From IMG/VR virus record IMGVR_UViG_3300026519_000041, positions 1 through 34,245 of that record: a stretch of DNA of 34,245 nucleotides. One strand, given 5' to 3'. Of this stretch, positions 24,927 to 31,469 are shown one piece after another. This stretch comes from a virus. The translations under genes and the position numbers were made by a program. The number at the start of each line of letters is the position of its first letter. The first letter of the stretch is position 1. Under the pieces are notes generated by a model. The model worked only from the letters and a program-made list of their open reading frames with translations, was not told where the DNA came from and made no database searches.

Positions 24927-26003
24927 ATGAGAAAAATATATATGGTTGCAATAATATTATTTATAGTTGGGTGTGGTAATGGAACTCCTATAGCTACAAG
25001 CAGTACAGATGAAGTGACAGGAGAAGACAATGGTCTTGAATTATTTTTACAGAATCAAGAGCAGTATGAAGTGGCAGAAGACCAAGGTAGTGACTTAGCT
25101 GATGTCGCTCAGGAGCACAACCAAACGGCTCAAGTAGAGACACTTGAGCATAATATTACCAAAGTGGAAGAGGTTATACACACTCAAGATTCTGTGGTAG
25201 AACAAAATAGCACAACAATTGATAATCCTACAGCAGATGATAGTGTTGTGTTTATAGAGCATAACACTCCTACGGTTGTTGTAGATACTATGGAAAATGA
25301 TTTAAATGTGACAACGGTTACCACTAATGATGTGGTACTGCAGGAAGATAACAACACTATTGATGAACCAAATATAGTTACTGTTGAGGAGGAGGTAGAA
25401 ACAGAAGATTTGAATGTCTCCTCTGCGGCGGATGACAATAACACTATTGTTAAAGAGACGAACACCACCACTATTGAAGATACAAACAGTACAAAGTTAA
25501 GAGTTAGGCATTTACAAATTACTGAACAGTATCATTGGAACACGTTTAACTTTGTGAAGCGGTTCGAGGAGATGATGCAGAGGGACAGAAATATTCTTAC
25601 TGATGGACTCAAAGAAAGAAATTTTAGAAAACTATCCTCTAGTGAGGTAAGGGCAAAAATACGCATATTTAGGGATACTCACTCTTTTAGATGGGTTTCG
25701 GATATGGACAATTATCAAGTCAGAGACTACTATACGATCTTGCAAGAAGGTAATAATTTTACTGGCGATTGTGAAGACTGGGCGTTTACTTTTATGAATT
25801 ACTTATTGAGCATAGGAGCAGACCCGAAAGACTTATATTATACTATTGGTATATGGGAAAAACAAGTACATGCGTGGCTAGAGATAGACACCACAGAGGG
25901 TAGAACCTTGATAAATTACTATACTATTACTCAAGGTGAAGAACAGTACAAAGTGGCTTCTGAGACGTTCAAAACTATGGTCGTGGTTAAGTATGTGGAG
26001 TAG
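24927..26003 (+). CDS. Lipoprotein with BTLCP transglutaminase-like cysteine protease domain
   Basis: 358 residues. The signal peptide MRKIYMVAIILFIVGC ends in a lipobox with Cys16. Residues about 30-190 are a low-complexity acidic Asn/Thr/Val linker rich in DNNT and NTTT words, long enough to cross the periplasm. Residues about 195-358 form a bacterial transglutaminase-like cysteine proteinase (DUF920/peptidase C93): W256, then DNYQVRDYY, the nucleophile C282 in GDCEDWA, H315 in VHAWLEID and D321. LapG, the best-known member, cleaves large surface adhesins in the periplasm. Here the gene sits between endolysin and attP with its own promoter, the position of a moron gene expressed in the lysogen. 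Substrate unknown. Confidence 0.8.
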   Translation: MRKIYMVAIILFIVGCGNGTPIATSSTDEVTGEDNGLELFLQNQEQYEVAEDQGSDLADVAQEHNQTAQVETLEHNITKVEEVIHTQDSVVEQNSTTIDNPTADDSVVFIEHNTPTVVVDTMENDLNVTTVTTNDVVLQEDNNTIDEPNIVTVEEEVETEDLNVSSAADDNNTIVKETNTTTIEDTNSTKLRVRHLQITEQYHWNTFNFVKRFEEMMQRDRNILTDGLKERNFRKLSSSEVRAKIRIFRDTHSFRWVSDMDNYQVRDYYTILQEGNNFTGDCEDWAFTFMNYLLSIGADPKDLYYTIGIWEKQVHAWLEIDTTEGRTLINYYTITQGEEQYKVASETFKTMVVVKYVE

Positions 26004-26245
26004 GCTGTACTAATATTGTACTAAAATAATTAGTGTGGTGTATTATTTGACGTATATATGGGGGTAGAAGGGGATAATGGTACCGCAGGTCGGATTTAGG
26101 ACTATAAGTATAGCTTGAACTATTAAAGACTATGCAAAGTACTGCAAATAAAGGGTTTAAGGGGTACAATTTGTTTGCATAATTCTTGAATTTATAGTAA
26201 GAACTATGCAAATACTACTATAGGACTGTACCAATGCTGTACCAA
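26004..26245. other. Phage attachment site attP with arm-type repeats
   Basis: This 240-base stretch runs to the start of the integrase gene. TGTACyAA pairs with an exact 11-bp period flank it: 26006/26017 on the left and 26227/26238 on the right, the latter overlapping the integrase start codon. Between them, AAGAnTATGCAAA-type sites occur at 26125-26138, 26199-26212 and, inverted, at 26174-26187. At 26078-26097 the sequence TGGTACCGCAGGTCGGATTT read leftward looks like the last 20 bases of a tRNA (T-arm end, acceptor strand, CCA), the usual identity core for tyrosine integrases. No full tRNA is present. Confidence 0.65.
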
Positions 26246-27310
26246 TCTAATAAATTTCAAGGGGTTTTTCATAGCCCTTTATTAAATGGCGATAAGACAT
26301 ACTATATCAAATATTATGTTGATGGGAAGCAGTATAAGAAAAAAATAGGTAGACATTCGGAAGGGGTGCGGGAGGCGTTTTGTTTTAGGCTTAGAAGTGA
26401 GCAGATAAACAATACACGATATGACATATCAAACAAAGTCAATATTACAATAGATGAACTTGCAGAAGAATATCATGCTACCAAGACAATAAACAAAACA
26501 CATAAAGAGATGATGAGTAGATACGCTTATGCAATTAAGCCATTTTTTAAAAACAAACTTGTCTGTAAAATTACCGAAAATGATATTTTTAAACTACAGT
26601 CAAAGCTAATAAAGACTAGTACGAAAAGAGATGCTATTGTAACTATGGCTTCTTCTACAGTAAACTATTATATTACTCAAATATCTTCGATGTTGAGATT
26701 TGCAGTGTCGAGAGGGTACGTGAATAGAAATGTGGCCATGAACATTCGGTCACTCAAAGAAGACAATGGAAGAGATAGATACTTAGAGCCTAGTGAGGTA
26801 GATGAGCTTGTGGCTACGATAGACCATGATGTAGACCTCCTACTATTCGTTGAACTAAGTATGAGTACAGGTGGACGCATGACCGCGGTCATGAACATAG
26901 TTAAAAAAGATGTGAATTTACAAAACAAAACAGTAATGATAGAAGATGAAAAAGGGGGAGGGTACTATACTGCATTTTTAAATAGTGTAGTATTAAAACT
27001 TCTTAAAGAGGCAGTAGTGGGGTTGGCGAAGAATGATAGGCTATTTGTGTCAAATAATAGACGTATGCAAAGGCAGTTAAAAAATGTTTTAGACGGGATG
27101 TTTAATGAAGGGCTAGCGATACATGATAGACGCAATAGGGTTGTGATACACACTCTTAGGCATACTTTTGCTAGTCTTCTAGCTATTAATGGCACTCCAA
27201 TTTTTACAATACAAAAGCTATTGAATCATAAAGATATAAAGCAGACAATGCGGTATGCGAAGTTGAGTCCAGATAGTGGGCGTGATAATGTTGAGGGGAT
27301 AAGAGGCTAA
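26234..27310 (+). CDS. int: Tyrosine recombinase / phage integrase
   Basis: 358 residues. The N-terminal part has an arm-binding-like strand region (YYIKYYVDGKQYKKKIGRHSEG), residues about 70-170 form the SAM-like core-binding domain, and the catalytic domain has R215 (STGGRMTAV), probable K240 in the EDEKGGG hairpin, H306 and R309 (HTLRHTFAS), H332 (LLNHKDI) and nucleophile Y341 (MRYAKL). All catalytic residues are present. It should catalyse integration and excision at the adjacent attP. Repeats of the arm type overlap its start codon, so its own product or Xis could repress it. Ends overlapping the leftward Xis-like gene. Confidence 0.93.
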   Translation: MLYQSNKFQGVFHSPLLNGDKTYYIKYYVDGKQYKKKIGRHSEGVREAFCFRLRSEQINNTRYDISNKVNITIDELAEEYHATKTINKTHKEMMSRYAYAIKPFFKNKLVCKITENDIFKLQSKLIKTSTKRDAIVTMASSTVNYYITQISSMLRFAVSRGYVNRNVAMNIRSLKEDNGRDRYLEPSEVDELVATIDHDVDLLLFVELSMSTGGRMTAVMNIVKKDVNLQNKTVMIEDEKGGGYYTAFLNSVVLKLLKEAVVGLAKNDRLFVSNNRRMQRQLKNVLDGMFNEGLAIHDRRNRVVIHTLRHTFASLLAINGTPIFTIQKLLNHKDIKQTMRYAKLSPDSGRDNVEGIRG

Positions 27311-27543
27311 TACGTTTTTACTAGCCCTGTTGTCAAAAAGTCGGCTACTGCTGAAATGGGGAACACTTTTTTACCGCCAAATTCTTTGTAATGTGGTATG
27401 CCTTCTACTTGTTTTAATCTTCTGAAATATGTATCAGAAGATATGCCTAGCTCTTCCTGTAGTTGCTTTGGGCTTAAAGAGCGGCCATATTTGTTGGCTA
27501 ATCTAATAGCTTCCAGTTCTTTGTTTTCGGGTTTTTCACTCAT
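27307..27543 (-). CDS. Excisionase-like small DNA-binding protein
   Basis: 78 residues, convergent with and overlapping the integrase end by four bases. Residues about 22-48 (SLSPKQLQEELGISSDTYFRRLKQV) form a helix-turn-helix, followed by a strand pair (HYKEFGGKKVFPISAVADFL) that gives the winged HTH_17/MerR-like layout of excisionases. GAGGAG precedes the ATG. As the gene nearest to int in the early operon, a role in directing Int toward excision is likely. It may instead be a small regulator. Confidence 0.65.
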   Translation of the reverse strand: MSEKPENKELEAIRLANKYGRSLSPKQLQEELGISSDTYFRRLKQVEGIPHYKEFGGKKVFPISAVADFLTTGLVKTY

Positions 27544-27545
27544 AG

Positions 27546-27809
27546 TTACATCTCCTCTATGGTTATTTTATATTTTTTAGTAAGTGGAAGCCCCGACAAA
27601 TAATCAGATATGTTTACACTGTCTTTATTGTCTAGTATCATTACTCTTTTGAACTTCTTTTTTTTACTTTTTAGGCTGTTTTTCTTAGTTGTAGAGACAA
27701 AGGGTCTTCTGTTGGGGGGTAATTCACCTTCTGTTCTAAGCATTCCTACGAGAGCACTAGCTTCTACCCACTCTTTGATGATAGCTGCTTTAGTAATAAC
27801 TGTTGTCTA
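27546..27809 (-). CDS. Hypothetical basic protein, start uncertain
   Basis: The certain part runs from ATG 27743 to 27546 (65 residues, lysine-rich KKNSLKSKKKKFKRVM). The same frame is open and reads like protein for 21 more codons upstream (VITKAAIIKEWVEASALVG) up to the TAG of the next gene at 27807-27809, but holds no normal start codon. A well-placed ATG at 27814, with GAGGAA upstream, is in another frame and hits a stop after 16 codons. Either one base has been lost or gained near 27790, or translation starts at 27743, or TAG is read through. Product not recognised. Confidence 0.5.
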
Positions 27810-28070
27810 GTCATTATATATTTCCTCTTCAAATAATATACAGCCATATTTATCTTCTACAAAATCGGTACAAAGGGGGCTATCGACACAAAGGGGGCTA
27901 TCGACACAGATACATACATTGCAGTCTCTTACGTAATAGATACAGTTGTGGCACAATCTTCTTTCTTTTTCATCAAGGATAACATCTATCCACTCTCTAT
28001 TGATATTTGTAGCCATTGCGTGACTTAGGATTTCCATCATCACTATATGTTTTGCTTCATCTCTTGTCAT
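27807..28070 (-). CDS. Cysteine-rich hypothetical protein
   Basis: 87 residues. The N-terminal helix carries DEAKHIVMMEILSHAMA; the second half has eight cysteines (CHNCIYY, CNVCICVDS, CVDS, CTDF, GCILF), suggesting a zinc-binding module. A perfect 18-bp tandem duplication (27871-27906) repeats the six residues CVDSPL, altering cysteine spacing. GGAGGAG before the ATG is a strong site and the start overlaps the upstream stop. No family recognised. Confidence 0.6.
   Translation of the reverse strand: MTRDEAKHIVMMEILSHAMATNINREWIDVILDEKERRLCHNCIYYVRDCNVCICVDSPLCVDSPLCTDFVEDKYGCILFEEEIYND
27871..27906. repeat. Perfect 18-bp tandem duplication
   Basis: The unit CAAAGGGGGCTATCGACA occurs twice head to tail (27871-27888, 27889-27906) inside the cysteine-rich gene. 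Identity of both copies suggests a recent slippage event; change in copy number would keep frame. Confidence 0.95.
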
Positions 28071-28258
28071 TTTTTAATCTCCTCCAGCTTTAGTTTTGCA
28101 GTCGTGTGTTTTACTTCCCCCCGTATCCTAGACTTGATAAAAACTGTGGGGTACTCTGCTACTCTCAGCTTGATATTTAAGGAAAGAATGCCTTGACATT
28201 CTAGGTTCAGTATTTCTAAAATAGCTTTATTGACTTCTGTTGGGTTAGGGGTGCTCAT
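28067..28258 (-). CDS. Hypothetical early protein
   Basis: 63 residues from ATG 28258, which has GGAGACAG upstream; an upstream in-frame ATG at 28294 lies within the preceding gene and is less likely. The start MSTPNPTEVNKAILEILNL leads into strands LSLNIKLRVAEYPTVFIKS and a lysine-rich end. It overlaps its neighbours on both sides (14 bases upstream, 4 downstream). Not recognised. Confidence 0.55.
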   Translation of the reverse strand: MSTPNPTEVNKAILEILNLECQGILSLNIKLRVAEYPTVFIKSRIRGEVKHTTAKLKLEEIKK

Positions 28259-28466
28259 GATTCTGTCTCCTATTAAAAACCCTACGCACAACATACATCC
28301 TCACATAAGACGCTACAAAGAATACAATAGACGAGATGGTCGCTTGGGTAGGTGTTGGGTTAATTCCCATGAGTGGGAACGCAAAATATACTAAGCACCA
28401 GCCGATGGCGATGCCTAGTATTTGGTTGGTTATGACTTCGTAGTGGGTGTGTTTTTTTGATTGCAC
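28245..28466 (-). CDS. Small membrane protein, DUF7220-like
   Basis: 73 residues starting with GTG that shares a base with the TAG of the upstream gene. Two membrane helices (about 13-32 ITNQILGIAIGWCLVYFAFP and 40-58) are followed by VRMYVVRRVFN. The pattern HYEVITNQILG, FPLMGI, FVASYVRMYVVRRVFN is characteristic of a widespread small phage protein family (DUF7220). Its role in phage biology is unknown. Confidence 0.65.
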   Translation of the reverse strand: MQSKKHTHYEVITNQILGIAIGWCLVYFAFPLMGINPTPTQATISSIVFFVASYVRMYVVRRVFNRRQNHEHP

Positions 28467-28666
28467 TATACTGTGCCTTTCTTTTCTAATGGCTTTACTA
28501 ATGTGTAAATGTCTTTGAAATAGTCAAGAGATACTTTTTGATGACTGGTAATAGCCTGTTGGTCTTGTACCTCCAATAATATTTCCACACGTTTGGCAGA
28601 GTGATTGCAGTAGCGTTGGTTTAGTATGATCGGTGTGTTTTTGGACATGTGTTCTTGACACTTCAT
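28466..28666 (-). CDS. Hypothetical early protein
   Basis: 66 residues from ATG 28666 with GAGG about nine bases upstream; a TTG at 28672 and ATG at 28648 are alternatives. Polar protein with HSAKRVEILLEVQDQQ and SLDYFKDIYTLVKPLEKKGTV helices. Another frame across the same bases also reads plausibly but has no start. No family recognised. Confidence 0.45.
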   Translation of the reverse strand: MKCQEHMSKNTPIILNQRYCNHSAKRVEILLEVQDQQAITSHQKVSLDYFKDIYTLVKPLEKKGTV

Positions 28667-28735
28667 ATCCAAATGCCTCTAAGCGTGTAGATGTTGGTAA
28701 TGAGCAGCCCTGGTGTTTTTCTTCGGAATATTTTT

Positions 28736-28984
28736 TTAACTCTTTTGTAAAACATCTTCATAAGCTCTCCTTGCTTCTTGTGTTGTGCAGCGTTCTGCTG
28801 AGGCTAGGTAGTTCCAGACTCGTACTTCGTCTTTTGCACAGAGGTGTATTTTGGCTGAAATTTCTGCGTTTGAGACACTTCGTAAATCAATCTGTCCGTA
28901 GCTCTTGTTCAGGTGATAATGCCCATGCTTTAGTTTAAAGGTGACACCAGGTAATTGTGGTGGGTTTTTCATGTGATTTGTCAT
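28736..28984 (-). CDS. Hypothetical early protein
   Basis: 82 residues. ATG 28984 overlaps the stop of the small gene before it (ATGA), fixing the start despite a poor ribosome site. Strand-rich first half (GVTFKLKHGHYHLNKSYGQIDL) and a helical second half (AERCTTQEARRAYEDVLQKS). Not recognised. About 70 bases between it and the next gene hold only a 33-codon frame that I do not trust. Confidence 0.5.
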   Translation of the reverse strand: MTNHMKNPPQLPGVTFKLKHGHYHLNKSYGQIDLRSVSNAEISAKIHLCAKDEVRVWNYLASAERCTTQEARRAYEDVLQKS

Positions 28985-29100
28985 GATGTAGTGCTTTGTG
29001 TGGCTTTTCTAGCCTTGAGTAGTCTAGCAAAGTCTGCTGCAGTCTTGCATCCTAGTTGGATGGCGTGGGTTATGAGGGTTTTGTTTTTACTGTAGTTCAT
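28981..29100 (-). CDS. 39-residue protein locked between two genes
   Basis: An ORF too short for usual cutoffs. Its ATG overlaps the stop of the 206-residue gene (ATGA at 29100-29097) and its TGA overlaps the ATG of the following gene (28984-28981). The product (MNYSKNKTLITHAIQLGCKT, then AADFARLLKARKATQSTTS) is a basic helical peptide with a possible short HTH-like pair. Double ATGA coupling strongly supports translation. Confidence 0.65.
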   Translation of the reverse strand: MNYSKNKTLITHAIQLGCKTAADFARLLKARKATQSTTS

Positions 29101-29717
29101 TTTGATTTTCTCGTCATGTGGTCTTCAATCATGTCTATTCTTTCTTCATTCTTCATAAGTAAGTCATAAATTTCATCGAGTTTAGGTCTTAAATCTACAG
29201 ATATACCACTGTTTTTATTTTCTTGATTTGACAGATATACATCTTCTAATACCTCCTCATATACAGATGCTGACTTCTCAGGAAGACTTTTGCACATATC
29301 GTCCTTCATTAGAGATTTAGTTTTTATATTTCTTGATGCAAACAAATTGCTTATTCTGAGGTCTAATCTGTTCCCATTTTTCCATAGTATCTCTTGACTG
29401 TCAATGACTTCTCTAAAGTAAAAAGTCCAAATCGCACTGCGTAACCCTATATCTGTTATATTTTTATAAGAAGCTCTAATATCATTATGACTTCGATAGT
29501 GTATATCTATACCAATTTCTTTAAAAAATGAAAGCACAACAGCGTCTAAAATAATTGTCATGCTCACATGTTGAGATACTTTTTTTACCACTACTGAAAG
29601 ATCCATACGTTTATAGTGTGGAATGTCATTCCCGTTTGCAGACATATATGACAGCTTATTGCTATCAAGGGCTCTATTCTTTATTATTGCGGATACTTTT
29701 ATTTCTTTACTTTTCAT
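29097..29717 (-). CDS. Hypothetical protein with degenerate HNH-like segment
   Basis: 206 residues. A central region (DAVVLSFFKEIGIDIHYRSHNDIRAS, then SQEILWKNGNRLDLRISNLFASR) echoes the second half of HNH/AP2-type folds (normally HxNGNxxDNRxxNL), but the catalytic histidines are not in place, so nuclease activity is doubtful. The C-terminal 40 residues form a coiled helix (LRPKLDEIYDLLMKNEERIDMI). It overlaps both neighbours by ATGA. Possibly a DNA-binding protein. Confidence 0.5.
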   Translation of the reverse strand: MKSKEIKVSAIIKNRALDSNKLSYMSANGNDIPHYKRMDLSVVVKKVSQHVSMTIILDAVVLSFFKEIGIDIHYRSHNDIRASYKNITDIGLRSAIWTFYFREVIDSQEILWKNGNRLDLRISNLFASRNIKTKSLMKDDMCKSLPEKSASVYEEVLEDVYLSNQENKNSGISVDLRPKLDEIYDLLMKNEERIDMIEDHMTRKSK

Positions 29718-29932
29718 ACTTTTTCTCCTAGTTTTTTATTAGTAATAGCCTTGAGTGGTTTTGAGCCTAGCTTGCCGTCTAGTGCTAACTGGTCAAGAAT
29801 GTTTGACTCATAGAGTGGGCGTTCTGTGGTGAGGTCTATGCCATTTGCTTTGCGTATGACTGTTCTGTAGTTGTGTAGCGTGGCTACTGATATGTTGTAC
29901 CTTTCGGTCGTTTCTTGTGTGTCTAGTGTCAT
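29714..29932 (-). CDS. Small MerR/HTH-like protein
   Basis: 72 residues. The first half (TTERYNISVATLHNYRTVIRKANGI) reads as a helix-turn-helix with recognition helix VATLHNYRTVIR, as in MerR-type or small phage DNA-binding proteins; the end is basic (KAITNKKLGEKV). AAAGGACAAAA before the ATG matches the ribosome-site style of this operon. Likely a DNA-binding accessory; target unknown. Confidence 0.55.
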   Translation of the reverse strand: MTLDTQETTERYNISVATLHNYRTVIRKANGIDLTTERPLYESNILDQLALDGKLGSKPLKAITNKKLGEKV

Positions 29933-29941
29933 TTTTGTCCT

Positions 29942-30496
29942 TTAAAATAGTGTGTCATGTCGTTTTTCTTTTTGTTTCGCTTTCTCGATCTGTTTAAATA
30001 TCATCTCTAAGATGTTTACGCTCATGCTGTTCCCTGCTTGCTTGTACATCTGAGAGTCTGATACTACTTGTAAAAAGTCGTCTGGGAAGTCTTGCAACCG
30101 TAAACACTCTCTAGGTGTGAGCTTGCGTACCCCCCACCAAGCACCATTTAGAAAAAGTGTGCCTTGGTTACATGCTGTATCTAGCGTTTGGGCTACTTGT
30201 TTGCCTACTCTGCCTATGCGTGTTTTAGAGTTAGGCATAGATAGATTTATGCTGTCCTTGTCTACGGCTTTTTCGTAGCCACATTTTGTTGCAGATGGGA
30301 CCATGACATAGTTGTCTTTTTGCACCGTGGTAAGTGTGTTTAAAGTGCCACTCTCATTTACTTCTAAACGTTGAGACACTTCCTCTCCCACGGTACGTGA
30401 GCTTGGATTATCTACATTTCTGCCACGGCTTGCGGCTATACATGCGTCAGGGCAAATCCCTGTGAGTATCTTCGGTTCTTGATGGCCACCTTGCAT
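29942..30496 (-). CDS. Methyltransferase C-terminal part (motifs IX-X)
   Basis: 184 codons from an internal ATG; the coding frame in fact extends to about 30520. It contains a target-region repeat (TMQGGHQEPKI, RTVGEEVSQRLEV), motif IX RKLTPRECLRLQDFPDDF and motif X QAGNSMSVNI, which complete the AdoMet fold of a C5 methyltransferase. Same frame as the catalytic part. Unlikely to be made alone; included because it is clearly coding. Confidence 0.75.
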   Translation of the reverse strand: MQGGHQEPKILTGICPDACIAASRGRNVDNPSSRTVGEEVSQRLEVNESGTLNTLTTVQKDNYVMVPSATKCGYEKAVDKDSINLSMPNSKTRIGRVGKQVAQTLDTACNQGTLFLNGAWWGVRKLTPRECLRLQDFPDDFLQVVSDSQMYKQAGNSMSVNILEMIFKQIEKAKQKEKRHDTLF

Positions 30497-30508
30497 TGTG
30501 GTAAGAGC

Positions 30509-30523
30509 GGGGGATACCCCCCC
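30509..30523 (-). repeat. Second G tract (seven Gs) with adjoining inverted C run
   Basis: On the coding strand GGGGGGG (30523-30517), then TAT and CCCCC (to 30509). Eight Gs would restore frame. The G and C runs are complementary around TAT and can form a hairpin, which may promote slippage. Confidence 0.75.
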
Positions 30524-30772
30524 GTTTTGTAGACGCGTTTGAGTTGGTCTGCACCCTTCATCTGTAACCGTCCTGCTATCTTGATACCCTCACCTTTGTT
30601 TGTAGTGAGGGTAGGGCTTACATATTTTTCATCAAAGACAACGCCGTTCATGCCGTTGCCACTTGGGTTTACATTGAGTAGTGGAGATGGGCTAGGGATA
30701 GCCCTTAATAAGAAGTTGTCCGTTGGTCTGTTCCCTACTTTTGTGCTTAGACACACTGCGGTACCCACCCCC
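30517..30772 (-). pseudogene. Target-recognition region in shifted frame
   Basis: Between the two G tracts the coding frame is that of the ORF 30804-30436. It reads GTAVCLSTKVGNRPTDNFLL, then GVVFDEKYVSPTLTTNKGEG and KGADQLKRVYKTGG, exactly the phrases expected between motifs VIII and IX (SPTLTT repeats). After 30517 this frame becomes nonsense while the other frame gives VSPALTTMQGGHQEPKI. Confidence 0.75.
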
Positions 30773-31459
30773 ATTTGCAGGGGTAAATTTAAAGCCATTG
30801 CCACGCTCTAAATGTTTGGAACTATGAGAGGCAAAGCCTTTAAGTAGTTTGTGACTTAGGTAGTATTTTTCTGAGACTTCATCTTCTAAGACATCCTTTA
30901 GTCGTTTTTTTAAATCAATACGTGGTGCAAAATTAAAATGATGATACATATCTGCATCTAAAAAGCCTACGAGATAAAGTCTTTCTCTGTTTTGTGGTAC
31001 TCCGTAGTGTTTTGTGTTCAATACATCGTGGTGGCAGTGATAGCCTATGTCTCTCAAAGCTTGTATAAACTCTTTGATAGTGTGTCCATGGTCTATGCTT
31101 AGCATCCCTTTTACATTTTCATAGATGATGATAGGAGGTTTGCACTCGTTTATTACTCTAATATATTGGTATATAAGCTGTCCTCGTTCATCTTCTGTGC
31201 CCTCACGCATTCCTGCGATACTAAAAGCCTGACATGGACTACCTCCTACAAGTACATCTACTTTGCCCTTGTATTGTGTTGCATCTAGGTCATTTACATC
31301 TTCATGAAAATGTTTTGAGTCTATGGCATGGTTTGCGATGTAGCTTTCTCTGGCAAATTTATCCCATTCGCAAGCGAAAATAGTCTGCACATCGTCATAA
31401 ACACGGTTTGCACCTTGTTCGGGTGCTCCTATGCCGCTAAAAAGTGTGGCTAAACGCAT
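30692..31459 (-). CDS. Methyltransferase catalytic part (motifs I-VIII)
   Basis: 255 residues as it stands. Motif I LFSGIGAPEQG (6-16) binds AdoMet; motif IV GGSPCQAFS holds the catalytic C76; ENV at 114-116 is motif VI; QNRERLYLVGF (156-166) is motif VIII. These mark a Dcm-type DNA cytosine-C5 methyltransferase. After about residue 231 (KFTPANGGG) the frame is wrong and 24 unrelated residues follow before the stop. Without target-recognition region and motifs IX-X it should be inactive unless frame is restored. A phage methyltransferase would protect its DNA from host restriction or alter host expression. Confidence 0.85.
   Translation of the reverse strand: MRLATLFSGIGAPEQGANRVYDDVQTIFACEWDKFARESYIANHAIDSKHFHEDVNDLDATQYKGKVDVLVGGSPCQAFSIAGMREGTEDERGQLIYQYIRVINECKPPIIIYENVKGMLSIDHGHTIKEFIQALRDIGYHCHHDVLNTKHYGVPQNRERLYLVGFLDADMYHHFNFAPRIDLKKRLKDVLEDEVSEKYYLSHKLLKGFASHSSKHLERGNGFKFTPANGGGYRSVSKHKSREQTNGQLLIKGYP
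30764..30772 (-). repeat. First G tract (GGGGGTGGG) at frameshift
   Basis: On the coding strand five Gs, one T and three Gs. The frame upstream is correct for the catalytic part and the frame downstream is correct for the target region only if one base is removed here. Confidence 0.7.
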
Positions 31460-31469
31460 GGTGTCTCCT

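Larger units (their letters stand above)
29942..31459 (-). pseudogene. C5-cytosine DNA methyltransferase with two opposite frameshifts
   Basis: One gene of about 505 codons is split into three reading-frame blocks. The first block (31459 to about 30770) has motifs I to VIII; the middle block (about 30770 to 30520) continues in another frame as the variable target-recognition region; the last block (about 30520 to 29942) returns to the first frame with motifs IX and X. Removing one G from GGGGGTGGG at the first junction and adding one G to the seven-G run at the second restores a single protein. Both junctions lie in G tracts on the coding strand, so reversible slippage (phase variation) is as likely as decay. 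AAAGGAGACACC before the ATG is a strong site. Confidence 0.8.

Noticed and set aside
25184-25471. 95-residue leftward frame rich in Ser/Val
   Set aside because: Antisense shadow of the low-complexity linker of the lipoprotein.
26078-26097. A tRNA gene
   Set aside because: Only the 3' end pattern is present; no anticodon or D arm can be drawn around it.
27871-27906. Short direct repeats as a CRISPR array
   Set aside because: Only two head-to-tail copies with no spacers, inside a coding frame.
28499-28735. A second frame reading EELKKYSEEKHQGCSLP-like protein across 28735-28499
   Set aside because: Looks coding in places but has no usable start and conflicts with the chosen gene; may mark an old frameshift.
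28633-28938. 101-residue rightward frame
   Set aside because: Opposite coupled leftward genes and lacks a ribosome site.
29097-29717. Active HNH homing endonuclease
   Set aside because: The NGNRLDLRISNL segment lacks the catalytic histidines, so only a degenerate resemblance remains.
30539-30811. 90-residue rightward frame in the methyltransferase
   Set aside because: Antisense to the target-recognition region, which is clearly coding leftward.
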